Positions 1 to 8,360 of a stretch of 64,000 bases of DNA are shown here, piece by piece. Both the position numbers and the translations under genes were made by a program. This DNA is from Parvimonas sp000223315 (GTDB taxonomy: Bacteria; Bacillota; Clostridia; Tissierellales; Peptoniphilaceae): positions 62,001 through 126,000 of the forward strand of contig CP189843.1 in NCBI GenBank assembly GCA_050262155.1, written 5' to 3'. The notes beneath the pieces are model-generated. The model was not told the DNA's origin. It made no database searches and was given only the letters and a program-made list of their open reading frames with translations. The first letter of the stretch is position 1; each line of letters starts with the position of its first letter.

Positions 1-876
1 GGAGTTAAATTTAAAAACCCCGTTATCGGAGCGTCAGGAACCTTCGGCTTCGGCAGAGAATATGCTGAATATATCGACTTAAATAGAATAGGTGGTATTT
101 CTACAAAAGGACTTACTTTTGCGGGTAAGGACGGAAATACGGGAATTAGAATTTACGAAACACCTGCAGGAATAATGAACAGTATTGGACTTCAAAATCC
201 GTCAGTACCGACTTTCATTGAAGAAGATTTACCTTTTATGGAAAGTTTTGATACACAGATTTTAGCAAACATTGGAGGTTCACAATTAGAGGATTATTTA
301 AAATCAGTTGAACTTATCAATAAGACAAATATAAAAATAATTGAATTAAATATATCCTGTCCGAATGTAAAATCAGGCGGAATGGCTTTTGGAATAAAAT
401 GCGACATTGCAGAGGGAATCGTAAGAAAAGTTAGAGAAAACACCGATAAAATTCTTATGGTAAAATTATCTCCAAATGCTGAAAATATAAAAGAAATGGC
501 AAAAACTTGTGTTGAAGCGGGAGCGGATTGTCTTTCACTTGTAAATACATTTAATGCTTTGGCAATAGATATTTATAATAGAAAAGCAGTTTTCGACAAT
601 GTAACGGCAGGACTTTCAGGAGCTTGTATAAAACCTATTGCTTTAAGAATGGTAAGAGATGTCGCTTCGGTTGTAGATGTTCCAATTATCGGAATGGGTG
701 GAATAATGAATTGGCAAGATGCGATTGAATTTATTATGGCTGGAGCAACCGCAATTCAAGTCGGAACAGCAAACTTTATCAATCCGAGAGTTATGATTGA
801 TATAATTGAAGGAATGGAAAAATTCTGTAAAGAACAAAATATAAAAAATTTAGAAGAAATTAGAGGAATTATTTAG
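1..876 (+). CDS. pyrD: Dihydroorotate dehydrogenase (class 1B), 5' truncated by window edge
   Basis: Oxidises dihydroorotate to orotate in pyrimidine synthesis; the 1B class normally works with a PyrK electron-transfer subunit, which would lie upstream outside the window. The frame is open from base 1 (GVKFKNPVIGASGTFGFG), so the first few residues are missing. Seen: the FMN/substrate segment GGISTKGLT, ETPAGIMNSIGLQNP, and the active-site NISCPNVKSGG whose Cys is the catalytic base of class 1B enzymes (class 2 uses Ser). The C-terminal phosphate-binding part reads IIGMGGIMNWQDAIEFIMAGATAIQVGTA. It ends 9 bp before pyrE, with AGGAGG between, so the two form an operon. Confidence 0.95.
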   Translation, partial: GVKFKNPVIGASGTFGFGREYAEYIDLNRIGGISTKGLTFAGKDGNTGIRIYETPAGIMNSIGLQNPSVPTFIEEDLPFMESFDTQILANIGGSQLEDYLKSVELINKTNIKIIELNISCPNVKSGGMAFGIKCDIAEGIVRKVRENTDKILMVKLSPNAENIKEMAKTCVEAGADCLSLVNTFNALAIDIYNRKAVFDNVTAGLSGACIKPIALRMVRDVASVVDVPIIGMGGIMNWQDAIEFIMAGATAIQVGTANFINPRVMIDIIEGMEKFCKEQNIKNLEEIRGII

Positions 877-885
877 GAGGAAATT

Positions 886-1467
886 ATGGAACAAAGAGTA
901 TTGGAATTATTAAAAGAAAGTGAAGCATTATTAGAAGGACATTTCTTATTATCATCAGGGAAACATAGCGACAAATATGTTCAATGTGCAAAACTTTTGA
1001 TGTATCCTGACAAAGCTGAAGAAGTTTGTAAGGTAATAAAGAAAAAACTTGAAGATGCAAATGTAAAAGTTGATGCGGTAGTTGGACCTGCAATGGGTGG
1101 AATTGTAATTGCTTACGAATTGGGAAGAGCCTTGGGAGTAAGAGCAATGTTCACAGAAAGAGAAAATGAAATGATGACTCTAAGAAGAGGATTTTTTATA
1201 AATGAGGGAGAAAATGTTCTTGTAGTTGAAGATGTTGTTACAACAGGAAAATCTTCATTAGAAACAATAAAAGTACTAAAAGAACATGGAGCAAATATTG
1301 TTGGAATTGCTTCAATAGTTGACAGAACAAATGGAAAATCAGATATCGAATATCCACTTTTCCCGGCAATTTCATTAAATGTTCAAGCCTTTGAAAAAGA
1401 TGATTGTCCACTTTGTAAAGAAGGAAAAATTGAACTTGTAAAACCCGGAAGCAGAAAAAAATTCTAA
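886..1467 (+). CDS. pyrE: Orotate phosphoribosyltransferase
   Basis: Converts orotate plus PRPP to OMP in the cytoplasm. The protein is 193 aa, slightly short of the usual 200-215 but complete. The PRPP-binding loop VLVVEDVVTTGKS lies at residues 111-123, and the substrate region HSDKYVQCA is near residue 27. The C-terminus carries a CPLC pair of cysteines. The start at 886 has a strong AGGAGG 6 bases upstream. It is the last gene of the pyr operon, followed directly by an intrinsic terminator. Confidence 0.95.
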   Translation: MEQRVLELLKESEALLEGHFLLSSGKHSDKYVQCAKLLMYPDKAEEVCKVIKKKLEDANVKVDAVVGPAMGGIVIAYELGRALGVRAMFTERENEMMTLRRGFFINEGENVLVVEDVVTTGKSSLETIKVLKEHGANIVGIASIVDRTNGKSDIEYPLFPAISLNVQAFEKDDCPLCKEGKIELVKPGSRKKF

Positions 1468-1479
1468 AAATATTTTCAT

Positions 1480-1525
1480 AAAAAAGCGTACTCGATGTAT
1501 TATACTGGAGTATGCTTTTTTATTG
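1480..1525 (+). terminator. Intrinsic terminator of pyr operon
   Basis: An A6GCGTACTC arm pairs with GAGTATGCT6, one G-U pair, followed by T-rich sequence. It lies 12 bases after the pyrE stop. Confidence 0.9.
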
Positions 1526-2077
1526 TTTTAAAATATAATTTTCATCAAAGTACTTTGTAAAGATCAATCATATAGCATTATTAAATTTTTTAAACCATTG
1601 AAAATCTAAAAAATAAATATTTGTCTTATTTAATATATAGCTTATTTTATTTTTTAAAGATATATTTTGTTGAATATCATTGAAAATTAGCTAATTATAT
1701 TAAAATAAATACTTATTAATATTTACAATAAAAACATATTATAATAATGTAACATAATATTATATTGTTAATTAAATACATAAACAAATTAATAAAAACT
1801 TGATTAATTGTGTAAATTTTAACTTTGTTTTAATTTCCGGGTAGAGAAATACGAAATAATTTATTGCCGTTAAGCGGTATAAATTTAAATATATATTTAG
1901 CATATTTGATTTAAAATCGCAAAAATGTTATTATTAGTACGTATATTAAATAGTATTTCATTAAGGGTATGAAATTTATTTAAGTTTAGTTATTAGTTTA
2001 GGCTTCTAATAACAATGTATTTAAAAAGGATTGATATTTTTAAGTTAAAATATTAATCGCTACTATTATTATTCTAT
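1526..2077. other. Long AT-rich intergenic region before the CnaB adhesin
   Basis: About 550 bases with no convincing ORF on either strand. It holds many A/T runs and one small hairpin near 1864-1878 (TGCCG, five-base loop, CGGTA). No promoter stands out, because several TTGATA/TATTAA-like boxes are equally weak. A long regulated 5' leader for the adhesin is possible but not shown. Confidence 0.5.
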
Positions 2078-2090
2078 GAGGAGGAGCGCA

Positions 2091-5000
2091 ATGAAAAAAA
2101 GAATTTATTGTATGCTATTAAGTGTTCTTATGGTGTTGGGCACTTTATTACCTGCTTTTAAAGTTTCAGCAGAAGATAGGGCTAAAAACATTACGCCAAA
2201 TGTAAATATTACAGAGTTTAAAATTCTAAATGGGCAGGGACAAGAATTAAATAAAACATCACGTTGGAGCAGATTTAAAATTAAATTAGTATGGGATGCA
2301 AAAAAATATGGAAATGCATTGAAAAATGGTGATTATTTTGAAATCGAATTACCGGATAATTTCAGATTTATAGAAGATTCTGCAGCTGTTAATTTCCCAA
2401 TTTATGGAGTAGATGGAACAACTGTTTTCGGACAAGGTAAAATTACAGTAAAAAAAACCGGTGGAGGAACAGTAAGAGTAACTTTAAATGAAAAGGTTGA
2501 AAATCTTTATAATGTTAAGGGAACTGTTTCTATGGAAGCTTCATTCAATCAAGATAAAATTACTCTTGGAGGAAAAAACAAGTTTATAATAGAATTGAAT
2601 GGTAAAAAACATGAGACAGAAGTTGAAATAGGAAAACCGGGTTCAGTAGAAAATGAAATTTTAGCTAAATGGGCTAATAGAATTCATGATAAAGTTGATG
2701 AATTAAGCTGGACTGCTCGTATAAATGTAAAGAAAGATAAATTTAAGAAGGTTGTATTTGAAGATGAATTAACTGTTACTGAAGGAAGTTTTGATGGACT
2801 TCGTTATAAGAGAGGTAGTTTCGAACTTAGAAAAGTTGAAATTGATAAATTCGGAAATATTAAAAAAACTTTCTGGAAGAAAAATGTCTCAGATAAAATT
2901 AAATTTTCAAATAATTTTACAAAATTCAGATATGAATTTGGGGATATAAATGGAGAACAATATATCTTAACATATAGATCAACTTATAAGCCTAATGTTA
3001 AAGTAAAAAACATTCTAAAAATGTTTTCTCAAGGAAAAACACATATTTCACAAAGTGAATATAAGAGTGCGATTTCAAATGGAACTATTGAAGGTGATTT
3101 ACTTGGTAAAATAAAGATTATTAAAGTTGACTCCGAAAATAATCAATTACTTTTAAAAGGTGCAAAATTTAAAATTACTAATAAGGCAACAAATAAAACT
3201 TTCGAATTAGTAACTAATGATAATGGAGAAGCTGTTTCTGATAAATTAGTTCAAGGAACTTACAAAATTGAAGAAATACAAGCTCCTGCAGGTTGGATAA
3301 AAAATGAAGATATAATTGAAGTTGAAGTAAAAGATGATGTAGCCGTAATAAAAACAATAACTAATAAGAGAGAAAAAACTGAAGTAAGTGTTAATAAAAC
3401 TTGGATAGGAAAAAAAGCTTCAAGTGTCAAAGTTAATTTATTAGCTGACGGTACAAAGGTTGCTGAAGTTACTTTAAACGAACAAAATAATTGGAAGCAC
3501 ACTTTTAAAAACTTAAATAAATTTAAAGATGATGGAAAAACTGAAATTAAATATACTGTTGAAGAAGAACAAATTAACGGATATGATAAAGAAATAAAAG
3601 AAAATTCAAAGAATAATTTTACAATTATTAATAAGAGTAACGAAAAGGTAAAAATTCCTGTAGAAAAGAAATGGGAAGATAATAATAACCAAGACGGTAA
3701 GAGAGTTAAAGAAATAATTGTAAAATTATTAAAGAATGATAAGCCTACAGATAAGACTATAAAATTAAATGAGCAAAATAATTGGAAAGGCGAATTTACT
3801 GATCTTGACAAATATGATGCACAAGGAAATGAAATTAAATATACTGTTAAAGAAGAAACGGTAGTAGAGGGATATGACACTGAAATAGTTGCGGGACATG
3901 TAGATGGAGTTGCCGGATTTATAATCAAAAATAAACATAATGTTGAAAAAACTGAAATTCCTGTAGAAAAACGTTGGGTTGGACCTGCAAGTGTTGAAGA
4001 AGTAACAGTGAAATTATTTGCTAATGATAAAGATACTGGAAAAACTTTAACTTTAAAGAAGAGTGAAAATTGGAAAGGCAAATTTACAAATCTTGACAAG
4101 TATAAAGATGGTAAAAAAATAGTTTATACAATAAAAGAAGTTAAAGTTGACGGATACGATAGCAAGATAGAAGGAAGTGCAGAAAATGGCTTTGTAATCA
4201 CAAATAAGAATGTAGCAAAGACAAAAATTCCTGTAGAAAAGAAATGGGAAGATAATAATAACCAAGATGGTAAGAGAGTTAAAGAAATAATTGTAAAATT
4301 AGTAAAGAATGATGTTCCTACTGATAAGACAATAAAATTAAATGAACAAAATAATTGGAAAGGCGAATTTACTGATCTTGACAAATATGATGCACAAGGA
4401 AACGAAATTAAATATACTGTTAAAGAAGAAACAGTAGTAGAAGGATATGATACTGAAATAGTTGCAGGACATGTAGATGGTGCTGCTGGATTTATAATCA
4501 AAAACAAACATAATGTTGAAAAAACTGAAATTCCTGTAGAAAAACGTTGGGTTGGACCTGCAAGTGTTGAAGAAGTAACAGTGAAATTATTTGCTAATGA
4601 TAAAGATACTGGAAAAACTTTAACTTTAAAGAAGAGTGAAAATTGGAAAGGCAAATTTACAAATCTTGACAAGTATAAAGATGGTAAAAAAATAGTTTAT
4701 ACAATAAAAGAAGTTAAAGTTGACGGATACGATATCAAGGTAGAAGGAAGTGCAGAAAACGGCTTTGTAATCACAAATAAGAATGTAGCGAAGACAGAAG
4801 TTCCAGTAGAAAAGAAATGGTTAGGAAAAGCTGTAGATGAAATCGAAGTAAAACTTTTAGCTGATGGAAAGGAAGTACAAACAGCGAAGTTAAATGAAGC
4901 AAATTCTTGGAAACACACATTCAAAGATTTACCTGTATATGATGAAAACGGAAAAGAAATAGAATATACAGTAAAAGAAGTTAATATTGACGGATATGAA

Positions 5001-6236
5001 AGCAAGATAGAAGGAAATGCAAAAGACGGTTTTGTAATTACAAATAAGAATTTAGCGAAGACAGAAGTTCCTGTAGAAAAGAAATGGATAGGAAAAGCTG
5101 TAGATGAAATCGAAGTAAAACTTTTAGCTGACGGAAAAGAAGTACAAACAGCGAAGTTAAATGAAGCAAATTCTTGGAAACACACATTCAAAGATTTACC
5201 TGTATATGATGAAAACGGAAAAGAAATAGAATATACAGTAAAAGAAGTTAATATTGACGGATATGAAAGTAAGATAGAAGGAAGTGCGGATAAAGGCTTT
5301 GTAATCACAAACAAGAACTTAGCAAAGACAGAAGTTCCTGTAGAAAAGAAATGGATAGGAAAAGCTGTAGATGAAATCGAAGTGAAACTTTTAGCTGACG
5401 GAAAAGAAGTACAAACAGCAAAATTAAACGAAGCAAATTCTTGGAAACATACATTCAAAGATTTACCTGTATATGATGAAAACGGAAAAGAAATAGAATA
5501 TACAGTAAAAGAAGTTAATATTGACGGATATGAAAGTAAGATAGAAGGGAATGCAAAAGACGGTTTTGTAATTACAAATAAGAATTTAGCGAAGACAGAA
5601 GTTCCTGTAGAAAAGAAATGGATAGGAAAAGCTGTAGATGAAATTGAAGTAAAACTTTTAGCAAATGGAAAAGAAGTACAAACAGCGAAGTTAAACGAAG
5701 CAAATTCTTGGAAACATACATTCAAAGATTTACCTGTATATGACGAAAACGGAAAAGAAATAGAATATACAGTAAAAGAAGTTAATATTGACGGATATGA
5801 AAGTAAGATAGAAGGAAATGCAAAAGATGGCTTTGTAATTACTAATAGAAATGTTCAAAAAACAGAAGTTTCAGTAGAAAAGAAATGGATAGGAAAAGTA
5901 TTAAAAGAAATTGAAGTGAAACTTTTAGCAAATGGAAAAGAAATTCAAACAGCGAAGTTAAACGAAGCAAATTCTTGGAAACATACTTTCAAAGATTTAC
6001 CTGTATATGATGAAAATGGAAAAGAAATAGAATATACAGTAAAAGAAGTAGAAGTTAAAGGATATGAAAGCAAGATAGAAGGAAATGCAAAAGACGGTTT
6101 TGTAATTACTAACAAAGAAAAACCGGTGCCTAGAGTTCCAAAAACATCAGTTGGAACACAAATGTTTGGATACATTGCAATGGCTGGATTAAGTCTTGGA
6201 CTTTTACAAATTTCAAGAAAGAAAAGAAATAAATAG
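2091..6236 (+). CDS. Sortase-anchored surface adhesin with ten CnaB repeats
   Basis: A cell-wall protein of 1381 aa. The start is 2091 rather than the in-frame ATG at 2076, because that upstream ATG overlaps the ribosome site GAGGAGGAG. Residues 1-27 are a signal peptide ending in KVSA. Residues about 30-330 resemble an Ig-like adhesin head. About 339-428 is a SpaA-type prealbumin-like domain (ending near EEIQAPAGW). Ten CnaB B-type domains begin at residues 429, 519, 620, 710, 811, 901, 990, 1079, 1168 and 1257. Each has VEKKW Lys, YTVKE Glu and ITN Asn, the expected isopeptide triad. The C-terminus is VPKTS at 1349, a hydrophobic segment, then RKKRNK: a sorting signal differing from LPXTG. 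Ligand unknown. A clear terminator follows. Confidence 0.9.
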   Translation: MKKRIYCMLLSVLMVLGTLLPAFKVSAEDRAKNITPNVNITEFKILNGQGQELNKTSRWSRFKIKLVWDAKKYGNALKNGDYFEIELPDNFRFIEDSAAVNFPIYGVDGTTVFGQGKITVKKTGGGTVRVTLNEKVENLYNVKGTVSMEASFNQDKITLGGKNKFIIELNGKKHETEVEIGKPGSVENEILAKWANRIHDKVDELSWTARINVKKDKFKKVVFEDELTVTEGSFDGLRYKRGSFELRKVEIDKFGNIKKTFWKKNVSDKIKFSNNFTKFRYEFGDINGEQYILTYRSTYKPNVKVKNILKMFSQGKTHISQSEYKSAISNGTIEGDLLGKIKIIKVDSENNQLLLKGAKFKITNKATNKTFELVTNDNGEAVSDKLVQGTYKIEEIQAPAGWIKNEDIIEVEVKDDVAVIKTITNKREKTEVSVNKTWIGKKASSVKVNLLADGTKVAEVTLNEQNNWKHTFKNLNKFKDDGKTEIKYTVEEEQINGYDKEIKENSKNNFTIINKSNEKVKIPVEKKWEDNNNQDGKRVKEIIVKLLKNDKPTDKTIKLNEQNNWKGEFTDLDKYDAQGNEIKYTVKEETVVEGYDTEIVAGHVDGVAGFIIKNKHNVEKTEIPVEKRWVGPASVEEVTVKLFANDKDTGKTLTLKKSENWKGKFTNLDKYKDGKKIVYTIKEVKVDGYDSKIEGSAENGFVITNKNVAKTKIPVEKKWEDNNNQDGKRVKEIIVKLVKNDVPTDKTIKLNEQNNWKGEFTDLDKYDAQGNEIKYTVKEETVVEGYDTEIVAGHVDGAAGFIIKNKHNVEKTEIPVEKRWVGPASVEEVTVKLFANDKDTGKTLTLKKSENWKGKFTNLDKYKDGKKIVYTIKEVKVDGYDIKVEGSAENGFVITNKNVAKTEVPVEKKWLGKAVDEIEVKLLADGKEVQTAKLNEANSWKHTFKDLPVYDENGKEIEYTVKEVNIDGYESKIEGNAKDGFVITNKNLAKTEVPVEKKWIGKAVDEIEVKLLADGKEVQTAKLNEANSWKHTFKDLPVYDENGKEIEYTVKEVNIDGYESKIEGSADKGFVITNKNLAKTEVPVEKKWIGKAVDEIEVKLLADGKEVQTAKLNEANSWKHTFKDLPVYDENGKEIEYTVKEVNIDGYESKIEGNAKDGFVITNKNLAKTEVPVEKKWIGKAVDEIEVKLLANGKEVQTAKLNEANSWKHTFKDLPVYDENGKEIEYTVKEVNIDGYESKIEGNAKDGFVITNRNVQKTEVSVEKKWIGKVLKEIEVKLLANGKEIQTAKLNEANSWKHTFKDLPVYDENGKEIEYTVKEVEVKGYESKIEGNAKDGFVITNKEKPVPRVPKTSVGTQMFGYIAMAGLSLGLLQISRKKRNK
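3645..4790 (+). repeat. Tandem duplication of a 573-bp two-domain CnaB block
   Basis: Domains 2+3 (303 + 270 bp, 3645-4217) are repeated as domains 4+5 (4218-4790) with only a few codon changes. The unit lengths are identical. Duplication of a domain pair is seen directly. Confidence 0.9.
4791..6125 (+). repeat. Five near-identical 267-bp CnaB units
   Basis: Unit starts at 4791, 5058, 5325, 5592 and 5859 are exactly 267 bp apart (89 codons). The first four units are almost identical; the fifth differs at both ends. High nucleotide identity implies recent expansion and likely copy-number change by recombination. Confidence 0.92.
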
Positions 6237-6242
6237 TTAACT

Positions 6243-6272
6243 AAAAAAGAGAGTTTGTGCTCTCTTTTTTAT
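6243..6272 (+). terminator. Intrinsic terminator of adhesin gene
   Basis: Perfect A6GAGAG / CTCTCT6 hairpin with a six-base loop, just after the stop codon. Confidence 0.92.
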
Positions 6273-6317
6273 TTTACAATTCATTTTACAGCATAGTAAT
6301 TAGATAAGAAAAGCTCC

Positions 6318-6400
6318 CAACACGTCATTTCGACCGAAATGACGTTTAAAGGTGAATACTTCGTTTTATGGCTAGACGTTAACAGTAAATAAAAATCAAA
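6318..6400. repeat. Minimal copy of the CGTCATTTCGA palindromic element
   Basis: CGTCATTTCG-ACC-GAAATGACG (6322-6344) is the two terminal arms of the element family joined without an interior. It is followed by a right-hand flank ending near 6390 in GCTAGACGTTAACAGTAAATA, which matches the outer ends of the larger copies at 19852 and 20264. Confidence 0.65.
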
Positions 6401-6506
6401 TTATTTTTATAAATAAAATAGAAAAAAATTAATATTATTGTATTTTAACATATTATATAGAACAAAATAATTCACGTCAAAATGTTTTGCATAGAGATAT
6501 TCCTAA

Positions 6507-6595
6507 TACGTCATCTCGACTGTAGCGGAGCAAAATGGAGAGATCTCATTACTATTATTTGTTTACAAATAATAGTAAGTACTATAAAGGACTTA
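6507..6595. mobile_element. Partial modular palindromic element (left arm plus ATTATTTG hairpin)
   Basis: Left arm CGTCATCTCGAC ... GGAGAGATCTCA is followed by the hairpin ACTATTATTTG / CAAATAATAGT and an AGTAC-TATA-AGGACTT hairpin. The same order occurs at the left of the 47468 copy. The copy stops against the purD terminator. Confidence 0.7.
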
Positions 6596-6633
6596 AAAAA
6601 AGCACACTCATTTTTATTGAGTATGCTTTTTGT
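6593..6633 (-). terminator. Intrinsic terminator of purD
   Basis: On the minus strand A5GCATACTCA pairs with TGAGTGTGCT7, with a seven-base loop and one wobble pair, then the U run. Confidence 0.85.
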
Positions 6634-6646
6634 TTTAATTTATTTA

Positions 6647-7873
6647 TTAAAATTTTCCTACATCTTCTCTGTAGAAGAAAGAGTCAGTTTTTAATTTTTC
6701 TATATCTCTGTAAACTAATTCTCTTGCTTTTTCAAAATCTTCTGCCATAGCTGTTACGATTAAATTTCTTCCGCCTTTTGCATAGATTTCATTATTTTTT
6801 TCTTCAACACCCATAAAGTAAATATCACTTTCTACGGGAACGAGATTAATTTTATCTTGACATTTTTCTTTTGACGGATAACCATTTGATGCAAGAACTA
6901 CACCTACGCAAACTTTATCATTCCATTTGATTTCAGGCTCTTTGTCGTCCATTACGTCAAGAATATTTTGAACAAAGTCTGATTCTAAACGTGGTAATAA
7001 CACTTCTGCTTCAGGATCTCCAAGTCTTGCATTGAAGCTTAGAACTTTTATTCCGTCTTTTGTTACAACAATTTCGCCGTATAAAAATCCTTCAAAGCCA
7101 TAACCGTCTTCATACATTGATTTTGCCATCGGCTTTAAGATTTTTTCTACAACTTGTTCAATTTCATTATCTGTAATTTTTGCAACAGGACTACAAGCTC
7201 CCATACCACCGGTATGTTCAGCCTCGTCGCTATCTGATGTTCTCTTATAGTCTTTAACTATTTGTAATGGATAAACTTTGTTATTTTTTACTAATGCAAA
7301 GATTGAAAATTCTTTACCTATAATATATTCTTCTACTAAAATTTTTGAATTTTCGTTTTCGTCAAATATTTCATTAACTATATCTGTTGCCATTCTATTG
7401 CTTCTTGCAATAAAAATTCCCATATTCTTTGGAATTGAGTCAATTTTTATAGTTACAGGGAATTTTTCAATTCCGGAAACGAATTTTAAGGCTTGTTCTC
7501 TATCTGTAAATACAACATATTTAGTTGTAGGAATTTTTAATTTTTCCATAAGTTGTTTAGTAAAATATCTGCTGGATTCAATTCTTGTTGCAGATTTTGT
7601 AGGTCCGAACAGTCTTAAGCCGTTTTTGTTGAATTCATCTTTTATTCCAAGTGCTAAAACATCAGCCGGTCCTACAATTGTTAAGTCGATATTTTCTTTT
7701 ATTGCAAAATTTTTAATTTGTTCAATATCAAACATATCTATATCTACCTTTGTAGCACCTTCCATCTTGCAATTTCCCGGTAAAACATAAATTTTTTCAA
7801 CTAATTTGCTTTTTTGACATGCTTTTAACATTGCATGTTCACGACCACCCTTACCTATAATAAGTATTTTCAT
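6647..7873 (-). CDS. purD: Phosphoribosylamine-glycine ligase (GARS), divergent
   Basis: ATP-grasp enzyme joining phosphoribosylamine and glycine in purine synthesis. It has 408 aa (family about 420). Seen: N-terminal GKGGREHA and PGN; ESSRYFTKQLMEKLKIPT; LVEEYIIGKEFS; HTGGMGACSP; FNARLGDPEAEVLLPRL; C-terminal GGRNLIVTA. The glycine-rich nucleotide loop, normally KADGLAAGKGV, reads KIDSIPKNMGI, losing most glycines and the second Lys; FGDPET reads LGDPEA. No other pur gene is in the window, so the gene stands alone with its own terminator. It is clearly of the GARS family, but the altered loop leaves open weak or changed activity. Ribosome site AGAGGTG precedes the start. Confidence 0.85.
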   Translation of the reverse strand: MKILIIGKGGREHAMLKACQKSKLVEKIYVLPGNCKMEGATKVDIDMFDIEQIKNFAIKENIDLTIVGPADVLALGIKDEFNKNGLRLFGPTKSATRIESSRYFTKQLMEKLKIPTTKYVVFTDREQALKFVSGIEKFPVTIKIDSIPKNMGIFIARSNRMATDIVNEIFDENENSKILVEEYIIGKEFSIFALVKNNKVYPLQIVKDYKRTSDSDEAEHTGGMGACSPVAKITDNEIEQVVEKILKPMAKSMYEDGYGFEGFLYGEIVVTKDGIKVLSFNARLGDPEAEVLLPRLESDFVQNILDVMDDKEPEIKWNDKVCVGVVLASNGYPSKEKCQDKINLVPVESDIYFMGVEEKNNEIYAKGGRNLIVTAMAEDFEKARELVYRDIEKLKTDSFFYREDVGKF

Positions 7874-7974
7874 AAAATCACCTCTTTTTGTATTTTTATA
7901 TCTAAATTATAAAATAATTATTAGCTTAAATTCATAATATGTTCTATTTTTGATAATCTAATTAAATTTACTAA

Positions 7975-8223
7975 ATCGTGTTTCCGATTAGATAAATTTT
8001 TTAGGGTAAACACGATGAAATAAATATAATTTAACAAAGTTCTTGGATAATTATATCGTGTTTCCGATTAGATAAATTTTTTAGGGTAAACACGATGAAA
8101 TTAATATAGTTTAACGAAGTTAAACTATATTAATTATATCATATTTTCTTTTTGATAACTAAATTAAGGTAAATATGATGAAATATGTATAATTTAACAA
8201 AGTTAAATTATACATATTATATC
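7975..8223. repeat. Three tandem ~80-bp units, each with two hairpins
   Basis: Units start near 7975, 8055 and 8138. Each has stem 1, ATCGTGTTT/AAACACGAT in units 1-2 and ATCATATTT/AAATATGAT in unit 3. Each then has stem 2, with GTTTAAC/GTTAAAC cores in unit 2 and ATTTAAC/GTTAAAT in unit 3. Unit 1 has lost the far arm of stem 2, and a fainter fourth unit may lie at 7935-7974. Stem changes are compensatory, so the fold is conserved. The repeat fills the gap between divergent purD and the ABC gene. Confidence 0.85.
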
Positions 8224-8360
8224 ATCAGAGCCAACTTTTTTCAACTTTAATTTTTTAAAGTAATTGGAATTGATAATTTTTCTATGTTCAATTAATTTTT
8301 TATATAAAAGGGTATATTATTCTTGTGTTAAGAATTTTATTTTAGTAAAGGAGGACGGGA

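Noticed and set aside
1526..2077. Riboswitch in the adhesin leader
   Set aside because: Only one weak hairpin and no known aptamer consensus.
2076..2090. Upstream ATG of the CnaB gene as start
   Set aside because: It overlaps the only good ribosome site; the signal peptide begins properly at 2091.
4697..5725. 342-codon minus-strand ORF (and others at 3260-4672) opposite the CnaB gene
   Set aside because: Mirror frames of the highly repetitive, stop-poor CnaB repeats; Ser/Phe-rich nonsense with no ribosome site.
4791..6125. Regular repeats considered as a CRISPR array
   Set aside because: Units are 267 bp, coding, contiguous and without spacers.
6482..6750. Two overlapping 70-aa plus-strand ORFs
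   Set aside because: They run through a repeat element and the purD terminator into the purD gene; not coding.
7975..8223. Tandem units considered as a CRISPR array
   Set aside because: No short repeats with unique spacers; each unit is two hairpins with variable loops, and no cas genes are present.
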